Part shown: positions 42,351-51,205 of the stretch, piece by piece | Layout: the number at the start of each line of letters is the position of its first letter | How positions within the stretch are numbered: position 1 is the stretch's first letter | Assembly: GCA_905233135.1 (NCBI GenBank) | Contig: CAJOCQ010000008.1 | Location: 1-64,000, forward strand | Origin: an uncultured Selenomonadaceae bacterium | Lineage (GTDB): Bacteria > Bacillota > Negativicutes > Selenomonadales > Selenomonadaceae | DNA: 64,000 nucleotides | Reading direction: 5' to 3' | The notes under the pieces: model-generated | What the model saw: the letters and a program-made list of their open reading frames with translations, nothing else | What the model was told of the DNA's origin: nothing | The model's database searches: none | Translations under genes and position numbers: made by a program

Positions 42351-43949
42351 TTACTTAAAAACAATTCGATTTTCAAACATTCTGTTCCAAGGAAATTCAA
42401 CGCTAAACTGGTTTTTAACTTTGACTTCGGGCAAATTGTTTCTGATAAAAGAAGTGTACATTTGTTCGCACCAATCCGCCGCGTCGTATTTTTTATCGTC
42501 AAGCAAATTGTAATAGCCGTCGCCTTCAATCCAATCAAGCCGCGCAGCAACTGTATTTCTGATATTTGCCTGGTACGCCCAATCGTCCAGGTAGCGCGTA
42601 AACAAAAGTTGGTTTTTATCTTCGGCGGACATTTTTTTAGTTAAAATACCAGTCGAAAGAGCAAAGCCGCTTGAGTTCGTGGCAGTATTCCAGCCCGCGT
42701 AAGCTTGCAACTTGAAAAGCATTTTACGATTTTTAAATTGTTCCATTAAAGCGTTATCGGAGCCGTTGGCAAAGGCAATATCGGCAACTGCAACTTTATT
42801 GCCTTCGTCAAGATAATTTTGCACGGTATTTACAAAATTGGTAGTACTTTGGCGCGGCGTTGTAGTATTGTTGGCGTTGGGAGCCTCATAAGTTGCGCCG
42901 TCGATATTTGTATTGACAGCCAAAATAAAATCTGCGCGAGCGGTATCATAAACACGATTTGCGCCGACAGCCATAAATTCCGCGTTAATCGAAGTATCAA
43001 TAGTTTCATCGGAATAACTTGGAACAGTTTCGCCGCCCGTGCCCAAATTGTACGAAACAAAAATTGACGGCTTGTTATTTGTGCGGTCATTAATTGCGCG
43101 CGTCAAAAGCATTAAGCCTACTTCGTCAATTCCTGCGATTGTTTGATATTTATTTTTGGAAATATTTTCGCCGTACTTCGCCAAATTTCGCCCTTCAATG
43201 TGCGTTTGAGAAAAAGGCGCGTTATCGTCCCTGCCGAGCAACAGGCAATTAAAAATTTTTTCGTCAGCCATATCAACTAATTTTTCATTCGCCTCAAAAT
43301 TTTTTTCGCGGCGTTCCATCCAATCGTCCATTGCGCGTTCGGGAATTAATTTTTGCAGAAAAACAATTTCCTTGTTTTCGCGCGGCGTCAAGCCTTCCAA
43401 TTCCAATTTGTCAATCAGTGCAGTATAGCGAAAAATATTTGCGCCGTAATTTCTGTAATAATCGGGCTCTTCATAACCTGACGCAACGCCATTGCGCGGC
43501 GTACGCATTACCGAGCCGAAAACGTACAGCGGCAATTTTTTATGTTTCTTGTGAAATTCTCTGAAAAGTTCCGCGCGTTCCAAAATAATTTGCTTGCCGT
43601 AATTGTGTTTACGCGAAGAAACCAAGCTGCCGTATAACATAGCGTCCGAAGAAATGACGGCGGCTTTAATATCTTTTTTGGTGTTTCTTGCAAGCCATTC
43701 CCATAACCTGTCAGGGTTGCCCAAATCGTCACGCCCGCCCATAATTTCCTTCGGCGGCATTACAACTTGATAACCCGCCTTTTGAATAATTTCCAGCGTT
43801 TGGTCGTAAACAACAGGGCGGTTATCGTGCGGTATGTACAAAATTTTTTCCGGCTCATTATTTTTACGTTTTGCGTCGGCGTCGGGCATTGCGGCAAAAA
43901 TTCCAATAAAGCCAAGTGCAACGCCTAAAATTTTCCACGCCTTTTTCAA
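42351..43949 (-). CDS. DUF4127 family protein, exported
   Basis: A 532-residue protein of the DUF4127 family, whose function is unknown. It has an N-terminal signal peptide ending near MPDADA, then ILYIPHDNRPV and MPPKEIMGGRDDLGNPDRLWEW, which are typical of the family. A later part carries GGETVPSYSDE and conserved Asp/His residues that suggest a hydrolase-like fold. The start is TTG at 43949 after AAGGAGG. Monocistronic; the upstream gap holds a variant dispersed repeat. Confidence 0.82.
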   Translation of the reverse strand: MKKAWKILGVALGFIGIFAAMPDADAKRKNNEPEKILYIPHDNRPVVYDQTLEIIQKAGYQVVMPPKEIMGGRDDLGNPDRLWEWLARNTKKDIKAAVISSDAMLYGSLVSSRKHNYGKQIILERAELFREFHKKHKKLPLYVFGSVMRTPRNGVASGYEEPDYYRNYGANIFRYTALIDKLELEGLTPRENKEIVFLQKLIPERAMDDWMERREKNFEANEKLVDMADEKIFNCLLLGRDDNAPFSQTHIEGRNLAKYGENISKNKYQTIAGIDEVGLMLLTRAINDRTNNKPSIFVSYNLGTGGETVPSYSDETIDTSINAEFMAVGANRVYDTARADFILAVNTNIDGATYEAPNANNTTTPRQSTTNFVNTVQNYLDEGNKVAVADIAFANGSDNALMEQFKNRKMLFKLQAYAGWNTATNSSGFALSTGILTKKMSAEDKNQLLFTRYLDDWAYQANIRNTVAARLDWIEGDGYYNLLDDKKYDAADWCEQMYTSFIRNNLPEVKVKNQFSVEFPWNRMFENRIVFK

Positions 43950-44020
43950 AAAAATTCCTCCTTTGTAGTGTAACAGTTAGAACGTGTTGAATAATTATTT
44001 TTTTTGAAAATTATTTATAT

Positions 44021-44136
44021 AAATGTTCTTTCTTTCTTTAGTAGAAAGAAAGAACCAAAGAAAGAATCGTCACGCTGGAAACGCATCCTGCGTTTCGGGC
44101 GTGACAGGGGCGCGCGTCCGTGCGCGCCCTTTTTTG
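44021..44136 (+). repeat. Dispersed repeat, copy 6: same head, different hairpin body
   Basis: It begins with the shared head (AAATGTTCTTTCTTT and its return arm, then CAAAGAAAG). The body is then two stacked hairpins: GTCACGC..GAAACGC ATCCT GCGTTTC..GCGTGAC (44069-44105) and GGGCGCGC GTCCGT GCGCGCCC (44108-44129), followed by seven T. It looks like a terminator module carried by the repeat family. No gene is supported in 43950-44245. Confidence 0.6.
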
Positions 44137-44245
44137 TCCTTACTTTGTAGAAAATCTATTTTTTCTATTATTCAACAGTCCTTAGGCAATACGCAAGCCA
44201 TGCAAAAAGCGTTGCTGTCTCTTGCTTTGTCAAAAAATTTTTACG

Positions 44246-44929
44246 TCATTTTTTCTTCTTCGAGCGAATATCGCCCCATAAGTCTCTTGCTTTGTCAAAA
44301 ACTTTCGGTTCGCTTGTACGAATATTTTGGTCACTGATAATTTTTGAAAGGTACTGCGTGCATTTTTCGTAATCGCCGAGCCTGTAATAAATTGCGCCAA
44401 CCAAATACACCGCCGCCGAATCAGTCAACCCGCCAATAGGATAATGTTCCTTTGCAAGGGATTCATTGAACTGCTCCGCCGCCAATGTCAAATATTCGCG
44501 TTCTTCGTCTTGATATTCGCCCGTAAATCGATACAGCCAACCGACATTTAAATTGTATGACGCTTTTTTTGAGGCGGGACCGTTGATAATGTCAAGGTAA
44601 ATCAACGCCATAAGAAAAGAGCCGACGGCGTCAGGCAATGTGCGCGTTTCTGTAAATTCTATATCTAAATCTTTCTGCTTGAGAAATTCCCAAAGTTTTT
44701 CTCGGTGCTTATTGGGCAACCGCGCAGTAAAAGTTGATTCGTCCGCCGCAAAGCCGCAATGTTCGCAAATCCAAATTCTGTAATAATATGGGCTGAACCC
44801 CTTGTAATGGACGCATAAATCCTCATCTCTTTTTTCTACGACAAGCCGCGACCGAGTTTTTATAACGCGCGTTTCTTGTTGACAAACAGGACAAGTTTTT
44901 TCTACCACAAAGGTATTATCTACCGCCAC
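44246..44929 (-). CDS. DUF2225 zinc-ribbon/TPR-like protein
   Basis: A 227-residue DUF2225 protein. The N-terminal zinc ribbon has CPVC (about 13-16) and CEHCG (about 55-59); the rest is helical and reads like TPR repeats (NLNVGWLYRFTGEYQDEEREYL, YRLGDYEKC), ending in a Lys run. Function is not established; members often sit near envelope or metabolic genes. The start is GTG at 44929 after AAAGGAG. It lies 31 bases downstream of the amylase-glucanotransferase gene, so it probably belongs to the tail of that transcript. Confidence 0.82.
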   Translation of the reverse strand: MAVDNTFVVEKTCPVCQQETRVIKTRSRLVVEKRDEDLCVHYKGFSPYYYRIWICEHCGFAADESTFTARLPNKHREKLWEFLKQKDLDIEFTETRTLPDAVGSFLMALIYLDIINGPASKKASYNLNVGWLYRFTGEYQDEEREYLTLAAEQFNESLAKEHYPIGGLTDSAAVYLVGAIYYRLGDYEKCTQYLSKIISDQNIRTSEPKVFDKARDLWGDIRSKKKK

Positions 44930-44960
44930 TGCCTGCGCTCCTTTCTTGTTGAATAAAAAA

Positions 44961-47900
44961 CTACCTCAAATACTTGTTGCAAAGTGCCTTCAATTTTCCT
45001 GCTTCCGCTTCCAGCTGATAATCCGCCTTGAGTTGCCAACCCCAATTAGTGCCAACAGTGCCGGGCGTATTCATACGGGCGCGGCTGTCAAGTTTCAACA
45101 CGTCTTGCATTGGAATTATAGCATAGCGTGAATCTGACGCGTACGCAAATTCTATCAGTTTTTGGCAAACGTCATCGGGGCGGCGCGCGTCTGCGCCCAA
45201 AAGTGCCGCAATGGTCGGCTTGCTCAAATTGTCAACATCTTCCATAAACCAGCCGACGGTTGTATTGTTATCGTGCGTGCCCGTGTACGTCAAAGAATTT
45301 TCAGGCGCAACAAATCCAATTCGCCCGTCTTCGTTGAAGTGCAACTCGAAATGTAAAATTTTCATACCGGGAAAACCGCACGCTTGCCGCAAATATTCAA
45401 CTTCATCAGTGATAATCCCCAAATCTTCCGCCACAATCTGCGCACTGTCTCCAAATTCTTTCTTGATAACGTCAAAGAACGGTTTACCGGGACCTTTCAG
45501 CCATTCGCCTTTAATTGCGTTTTCGGCGTCGCCGTCAACCGACCAGTAACTCTCAAAGCCCCTGAAGTGGTCAATTCGCACAATGTCAACAAGCGCGTAC
45601 AATTTTTTGAAGCGCAATTTCCACCACGAATAATTTTCCGCCTTCATTTCGTCCCAATCGTATTGCGGATTACCCCAAAGTTGCCCCGTCGCACTGAAAT
45701 AATCGGGCGGTACGCCTGCAACTTTTTCGGGTCTGCCGCTTTCAAGCAGTTTGAAAAGTTTTGGATTAGCCCAAACGTCCGCGCTGTCAGCTGAAACAAA
45801 TATTGGCATATCGCCCAAAATTTGTATACCGCGTTCATTTGCATAAGCGTGCAATTTCTGCCACTGCGTACTGAAAATATATTGTTCAAATTCAAAGTAT
45901 AAAATTTCGTCCGCCAATTTTTCGCGCAGGCTTGCTAAAGTTTTTGCGTCGCGCTGTTTAATTTTTTCGTCCCATTCAATCCAGTAGCTGTTATTGTTTT
46001 GCTTTTTAATTGCGGCGAAGAGTGCATAATCTTCCAGCCAATATGATTCATCGGCGCGGAATTTTTCAAAGAAATTTTTCAAATTTTCGTCTGTTGCAAG
46101 TTTTTCTTTGAAGTTTATAAAAGCTTTTTGCAAAAGTTTACTTTTAAAGCTCCATACGCGCTCAAATTCGACTGTAGACGCCTTGAAAGGTTGCGCGGGT
46201 ACTTTTATATCATCTTGAGACAAAAAGCCCTTTTCGGCTAAATCTTCGGGCGATATAAGCATTGGATTTCCTGCAAACGCGCTTGGTGATTGATAGGGCG
46301 AATAGCCGAAACCTACAGGATTTAACGGCAAAATTTGCCAAATACTTTGTCCCGCCGCTTTAAGGTAGTCAACAAAATTATATGCCTCTCTGCCCAAATC
46401 ACCAATTCCGAATTTTGAAGGCAAGCTCGTCGGGTGCAATAAAATTCCTGCGCGCCTGTCATAATTTTTTTTCTGCGGGATATGGTGCAACAAAACGCCT
46501 TCAAGCGGCTGAAGTTTAAATGCAACTCTGCCGCGCGTAACGGGATAATGTTTCTTTGTGTTTGAAGGCTCGAAGGCGTCAACGAACACGCCGCCCGCAA
46601 AATCGCTGACGTCAAATGAAACGTCCTTGCTTTCTTCAGTCGAACGATTAAACGCTACCAAATAGGCGTCATTCTTCGCCTCGTTGTCGAAAACATCGCG
46701 CCCTGTACGAATTACCCGCGCGTATGCAAAAATATCCCCGTGCGAAGGCAACGGCAAAAATTCGCCCGTCTGCAAAACTAAATTCTTGTTTCTAATTGCA
46801 ATAAATTTTTTGTAAGTCTCAAATAAATCTTTGTCGCCGCCTTCCCAATCGTACGGGCGGCGGTTAGTCGGGTCTTTGAAGCCCTGCATTCCAATTTCAT
46901 CGCCGTAATAAATGCACGGCACGCCGGGATAAGTCATTTGCCAAAGAGCCGCCATTTTCAAACGCGCCTTGCCGAGCTTTTCGTGCTTTTCGTCAAGTTT
47001 AAATTTTGCCTGTTCGATAGCGGGCATTTTGTCATAGTAGGGAGCTTCGCCAAAAATTGTAACGGGGCGCATAATATCGTGGCTTGAAAGTAAATTCATC
47101 ATTACATAGAAATTTTCTTTGGGATAATTTTCGCGCAGACTTTCCATTCGGCGCATACAAGTTTCGCCGTCAATTTTTCCCAAAATAAAATTAAATAAAT
47201 GTTCGCGCCAAGGATAATTCATAGCCGAATCCATTTCATAGCCGCACAAATATTGACGCTGGACGCCGTAAGCAATTTTATTCGAGGCGTCTTCCCAAAC
47301 TTCGCCAATCATAATTGCATCGGGATTAGCTTTTTTCAATTCGGCAAAAAATAACTGCGAAAATTCGGCGGGCAATTCGTCAATGACATCTAAACGCCAG
47401 CCCGCAATTCCTTCGCGCATCCAATGTTTCAAAACGCTGTCATTGTCCCTAATTATAAAATCCATATATGACGGCGTAATTTCGCGCACATTCGGCAAAG
47501 TCGGGAAATTCCACCAACTCTCGTAATCGTTGGGGAAATTTCTGAAACTGTACCATTCAAAGTACGGCGAATTTTTCGACTGATACGCGCCGACAGAATT
47601 ATATTGCCCGTTACGATTGAAATAAATGCTGTTGCTGCCCGTATGACTGAAAACGCCGTCAATAATTATCGAAATTCCCTTCGACTTTGCAACGTCAATC
47701 AAATGTTTAAAATCTTCGTTCGTGCCCAAAATCGGGTCAATCTTATGATAATCGCCCGTGTCGTAATGGTGGTTACTTTCAGATTCAAAAACGGGATTAA
47801 AATAAATCGTGGAAATTCCCAAATCTTTCAGGTAGTCAAGTTTTTCTTCAACGCCGCGCAGGTTGCCGCCGTAAAAATCATAAGCAACAATGTCATTTGT

Positions 47901-48440
47901 ATCAACGTCTTTGTAGTAGCAGGGGTCATCCTTCCAGCTTGCGTGATAAACCGCGCCGCGCTTTTCGACAATTTCATTTCCTGCACGATAAAATCTGTCA
48001 GGGAAAATTTGATACATAACCGAATGCTTGAACCAATCGGGAGTTTTTGCGCCGCGTTGGTAAACGGTAATTTGAAAGGCGGGCGGCGCGTAGTCAAAAT
48101 AAAGTTCGCCAACGCCGCCGAGTTGTTCGGGGTTGTTGCCGTAATAGTAGGTTCTGTCAGCCGTCACGATTATAAAATAGTACCAAATCAAGCAACCTTT
48201 TTCAGGCATAGTAATTTCAGTGGAATAAAATTTTTCGGTTGCCTTTTCGGCGTCGCGCGTTGAAAGGTTAGTCCACTTTTCGCCGGTAGATTCGCTCCAC
48301 GTATGCAACAAAACTTGGCGTACAACTTCTTCAGTTTTGATACGAATACCGAGCCGAATTGTACTGCCCGCCTCAACCGCGCCGACTGTCGAGCGGTAAT
48401 AAATATTTTGCGAATTGTGTTCGACGTTGGATTTATCCAT
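44961..48440 (-). CDS. GH13 alpha-glucosidase/amylase fused to 4-alpha-glucanotransferase
   Basis: An 1159-residue two-enzyme fusion. Residues 1-130 form a CBM34-like domain. Residues about 140-640 form a GH13 neopullulanase-like domain with the catalytic regions DGVFSHTG, GWRLDVIDE (Asp), GEVWED (Glu) and LLSSHD (Asp). Residues about 665-1159 are a GH77 MalQ domain (GILLHPTSLPSKFGIGDLG, IDHFRGFESYW, VAEDLGI, TGTHDNNT). It would trim and disproportionate maltodextrins released from glycogen. The ATG at 48440 follows GAGGAG, 12 bases after the upstream glycosyltransferase stop, as part of the glycogen cluster. Confidence 0.92.
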   Translation of the reverse strand: MDKSNVEHNSQNIYYRSTVGAVEAGSTIRLGIRIKTEEVVRQVLLHTWSESTGEKWTNLSTRDAEKATEKFYSTEITMPEKGCLIWYYFIIVTADRTYYYGNNPEQLGGVGELYFDYAPPAFQITVYQRGAKTPDWFKHSVMYQIFPDRFYRAGNEIVEKRGAVYHASWKDDPCYYKDVDTNDIVAYDFYGGNLRGVEEKLDYLKDLGISTIYFNPVFESESNHHYDTGDYHKIDPILGTNEDFKHLIDVAKSKGISIIIDGVFSHTGSNSIYFNRNGQYNSVGAYQSKNSPYFEWYSFRNFPNDYESWWNFPTLPNVREITPSYMDFIIRDNDSVLKHWMREGIAGWRLDVIDELPAEFSQLFFAELKKANPDAIMIGEVWEDASNKIAYGVQRQYLCGYEMDSAMNYPWREHLFNFILGKIDGETCMRRMESLRENYPKENFYVMMNLLSSHDIMRPVTIFGEAPYYDKMPAIEQAKFKLDEKHEKLGKARLKMAALWQMTYPGVPCIYYGDEIGMQGFKDPTNRRPYDWEGGDKDLFETYKKFIAIRNKNLVLQTGEFLPLPSHGDIFAYARVIRTGRDVFDNEAKNDAYLVAFNRSTEESKDVSFDVSDFAGGVFVDAFEPSNTKKHYPVTRGRVAFKLQPLEGVLLHHIPQKKNYDRRAGILLHPTSLPSKFGIGDLGREAYNFVDYLKAAGQSIWQILPLNPVGFGYSPYQSPSAFAGNPMLISPEDLAEKGFLSQDDIKVPAQPFKASTVEFERVWSFKSKLLQKAFINFKEKLATDENLKNFFEKFRADESYWLEDYALFAAIKKQNNNSYWIEWDEKIKQRDAKTLASLREKLADEILYFEFEQYIFSTQWQKLHAYANERGIQILGDMPIFVSADSADVWANPKLFKLLESGRPEKVAGVPPDYFSATGQLWGNPQYDWDEMKAENYSWWKLRFKKLYALVDIVRIDHFRGFESYWSVDGDAENAIKGEWLKGPGKPFFDVIKKEFGDSAQIVAEDLGIITDEVEYLRQACGFPGMKILHFELHFNEDGRIGFVAPENSLTYTGTHDNNTTVGWFMEDVDNLSKPTIAALLGADARRPDDVCQKLIEFAYASDSRYAIIPMQDVLKLDSRARMNTPGTVGTNWGWQLKADYQLEAEAGKLKALCNKYLR

Positions 48441-48452
48441 AATGTCATCTCC

Positions 48453-49745
48453 TCAAATTTTTTTCATAGAATCAAAAATTTTCAGCATTTCCAGCAAATA
48501 ATTTAATTCAGTAAATTTTTGCCAATCTGCTGCAACGGGCGTTTTGAAATTTTCCATAAGTTTTGGCAACATTCTTATGCAAAATTGAAGAATTTTTTCA
48601 GCGGCGGGATAATTCAGCGGCAGAATTTTTGGCAGTTCGGAAATTAAAAGGCGCAAATCTGCAACGGTTACAGTTGTTTTCAAAGTGCCGCAAATTGCCT
48701 CCAATGAAATCTCCTCAAAAAATTTTCCTGCAGTTTCGTTGAAAGATTTTTCGTGCAAGTACGCGGCTAATCTTCGGCAAGTCAAAAAAGTTTCCATTTG
48801 CCCTTCAAAGATTTTTTTTGGCGCGTCATTTGCAAAAGTCGGCGATAAATTCTTCAGAAGAGCATTATAAACCCTTTTTATTTTTGTTGCATTATTTTCT
48901 GCAGAAATTTTCGGGCGGGCGGCGTAATATTTCAAAATGCTGTTGTCAAAAATTTCGTTATGGTCATCGCGTGCGAAACGTTCAAGGTTGTAAATATTTC
49001 TTTTGTTATCGGCGGTGCCGCGTTCAATTTTTGCAAAATATTCTTCCTTCGACTTGACGGAATAATGATTCATAACAATTTTATCAGTAAGCGGCGGATT
49101 ATTGAAGAAAAGCTGAACTTTTTCGCCGTTGGAATTTACCGCGTTAAAACCTTCAAAGTAAAAAGCAAAATGCGGGTTGCCGAAATGATGAACTTTGCGC
49201 GGATTGGTAATAGTACTGACGTGCGCAGTGCCGCCCGGCAACTTTTTTTCTGTAAGCAAAGGAATCCAATCGACGGGCGCACGGCGCGTGAATCTTTCCA
49301 AAACGCCGCGTGTATAATCAGCCTTTTCAAGATTATTTGAGCCGAAATAAAAAATATTTGCGGCGAGCCCGCCTGCATTTTTTCTATCAGCCAAAATTTC
49401 GTCAACAACTTCAACAATGCTTTTATCGTTTTGCGGGAAAATAAATTCGTCGGCGTCGATAAAAGCAATGTATCTGCAGAAAAATTTATAATCTTGAATA
49501 GCTTTGTTGTAGGCAACATATTGCATTGCCTTGCCGGGAAAAAATTTATAGGTAACTGTTCCCGCGTCAATGTACGGTTGCAAAATTTCTTTCAGATTGT
49601 CGGGGCTTTCGTTATCGTAAATGTAAAAATGATTGACGCCCGCCGCCAAATGATAATCCAGCCATTCTTTGACGTAGGGAGCCTCATTTTTCATTATTGC
49701 AACAACCGCCAAATCGTACAGAAATAAATTTTTATCGACTGCCAA
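48453..49745 (-). CDS. Glycosyltransferase (GT2/GT92-like), paralog 2
   Basis: A 430-residue glycosyltransferase of the Glyco_tranf_2_4/GT92 type: NEAPYVKEWLDYHLAAGV, IYDNESPDN, and the metal-binding DAD in FIDADEFIFP. The last 140 residues are a helical extension shared only with the neighbouring paralog. There is no membrane segment. The start is TTG at 49745 after GGAGGGG. It sits 16 bases downstream of its paralog within the glycogen cluster. The acceptor is unknown; a surface glycan or a glycogen primer are the two ideas the context allows. Confidence 0.8.
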   Translation of the reverse strand: MAVDKNLFLYDLAVVAIMKNEAPYVKEWLDYHLAAGVNHFYIYDNESPDNLKEILQPYIDAGTVTYKFFPGKAMQYVAYNKAIQDYKFFCRYIAFIDADEFIFPQNDKSIVEVVDEILADRKNAGGLAANIFYFGSNNLEKADYTRGVLERFTRRAPVDWIPLLTEKKLPGGTAHVSTITNPRKVHHFGNPHFAFYFEGFNAVNSNGEKVQLFFNNPPLTDKIVMNHYSVKSKEEYFAKIERGTADNKRNIYNLERFARDDHNEIFDNSILKYYAARPKISAENNATKIKRVYNALLKNLSPTFANDAPKKIFEGQMETFLTCRRLAAYLHEKSFNETAGKFFEEISLEAICGTLKTTVTVADLRLLISELPKILPLNYPAAEKILQFCIRMLPKLMENFKTPVAADWQKFTELNYLLEMLKIFDSMKKI

Positions 49746-49761
49746 AAAATCCCCTCCAAAA

Positions 49762-51057
49762 TTATTTGTGGTTGTAGTTATCGAAAGTTTTTAACAAGTT
49801 CAACAAATGATTCAGTTGCACGTATTCGCTCCAATTACTTTGTAAGCGGCAAATATTTATAAGTTGCGGAAGAATTTGAATGCAATTTTGGCGGATATTT
49901 TGTACAACGGGATAATTCAGCCGCAAAATTTCGGGCAGTGCAGTGATAAGTAATCTGAAATCTGCAATGCTGAAATTTCCTGCAAAAGATTTAAAAATTG
50001 CATTGAGTGCGGCTTCTTCAAAAATTTTTCCTGCAGTATCGCCCAAAACTTCTTTGCGCAAATAAGACGCCAACGCGCGGCAAGTTAAAAATGTTTCCAT
50101 TTGCCCTGTAAAATTTTGTGGCGTAGATTTTTCCGAAAAAACAGGAGCCAAATTTTTCACAAGAGCTACGCACAATTTCTGATAGTCAATCTGCTTGCTT
50201 GCCGCCAAACTTTTAAGCACATTTTCCGCCCCCCCATCTGGGATTAGCGTACTTATGCGGTTTTCTCGATATTTTAAAATGCTGTCATCGAAAACGTCGT
50301 TTTTATCGTGCACTTTAAAACCTTCCAAAGAATAAAAATCTTTCAATGAATCTACATTGCCACGATTAATTTTAGTATAATATTCTTCTTTAGACTTGCA
50401 GTAATAGTGATGAATAATAATTTTGCTGAATGTTGGAGGATTATTAAATGGTCCCTGAATAATATTGCCGTTTTCATTGACAGAATAACAATTTTCAAAA
50501 TAATTAGCAAAATGAGAGTTAAAATAGAAATTAATTCTTCGGGGATTTGAGATAGTTTTCACGTGTTTATTAGCTGCAAAGTCATCATTTGCACGTCTGG
50601 TAAACCTTTCAAGTACACCACGCGAATAATCAGCTTTTTCTTGTCCGTTAGACCCAAAACAAGCCCAATTAATTCCCAATCCGCTAATATTAGGATCAAT
50701 AGAAAAAATTTCATCTGCAACTTCAGAAATAGTTGGTTTACTTTTTGGAAAAATAAATTCATCGCCATCAAAAAATATAATGTATCGGCAGAAAAATTTA
50801 TACTTTCTGACAGCCTCATTAAATGCTACATGCATCATAGCTTTTCCCGGCAAAAAAGTATAAGTAACAATTCCTGCGTCAATGTAAGGTTGCAAAACTT
50901 CTTTCAAGTTATCGGGGCTGTCATTATCGTAAATATAAAAATGGTCAACGCCCGCCAATAAATGATAGTCAAGCCATTCTTTGACGTAGGGAGCCTCATT
51001 TTTCATTATTGTAACAACCGCTAAATCGTGTAGAAATAAATTTTTATCGACTGCCAA
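49762..51057 (-). CDS. Glycosyltransferase (GT2/GT92-like), paralog 1
   Basis: A 431-residue paralog of the next gene: the same MAVDKNLFL start, NEAPYVKEWLDYHLLAGV, and DGD in place of DAD in FFDGDEFIFP. The middle has diverged and the C-terminal helical extension is shared. The two arose by tandem duplication, and the first 60 codons are almost identical. The start is TTG at 51057 after GGAGG. A terminator-like hairpin lies between it and glgA, so expression may be partly separate from the glg genes. Confidence 0.8.
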   Translation of the reverse strand: MAVDKNLFLHDLAVVTIMKNEAPYVKEWLDYHLLAGVDHFYIYDNDSPDNLKEVLQPYIDAGIVTYTFLPGKAMMHVAFNEAVRKYKFFCRYIIFFDGDEFIFPKSKPTISEVADEIFSIDPNISGLGINWACFGSNGQEKADYSRGVLERFTRRANDDFAANKHVKTISNPRRINFYFNSHFANYFENCYSVNENGNIIQGPFNNPPTFSKIIIHHYYCKSKEEYYTKINRGNVDSLKDFYSLEGFKVHDKNDVFDDSILKYRENRISTLIPDGGAENVLKSLAASKQIDYQKLCVALVKNLAPVFSEKSTPQNFTGQMETFLTCRALASYLRKEVLGDTAGKIFEEAALNAIFKSFAGNFSIADFRLLITALPEILRLNYPVVQNIRQNCIQILPQLINICRLQSNWSEYVQLNHLLNLLKTFDNYNHK

Positions 51058-51082
51058 AAAAATCGCCTCCGTTGGTAAAGAA

Positions 51083-51121
51083 AAAAGCCCGACGAGAGAA
51101 AAGCCGCTCGCCGAGCTTTTT
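51083..51121 (-). terminator. Terminator after glgA
   Basis: Reverse strand AAGCTCGGCGAG and CTCGTCGGGCTT (two wobbles) with a 10-base loop and a T run. It would stop or attenuate transcription between glgA and the glycosyltransferases. Confidence 0.65.
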
Positions 51122-51205
51122 TAGGGGAAAGGGCAAAGTGAAAAGTGAAAAGAACTTTAAAAATTTTCGCCCCTTTACACTTTACACTCTTCACTTTCCA
51201 CTAAA

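Noticed and set aside
47604..48263. A 219-residue antisense ORF in the amylase fusion gene
   Set aside because: Shadow of the GH13 N-terminal coding frame, with no ribosome site and no recognisable domain.
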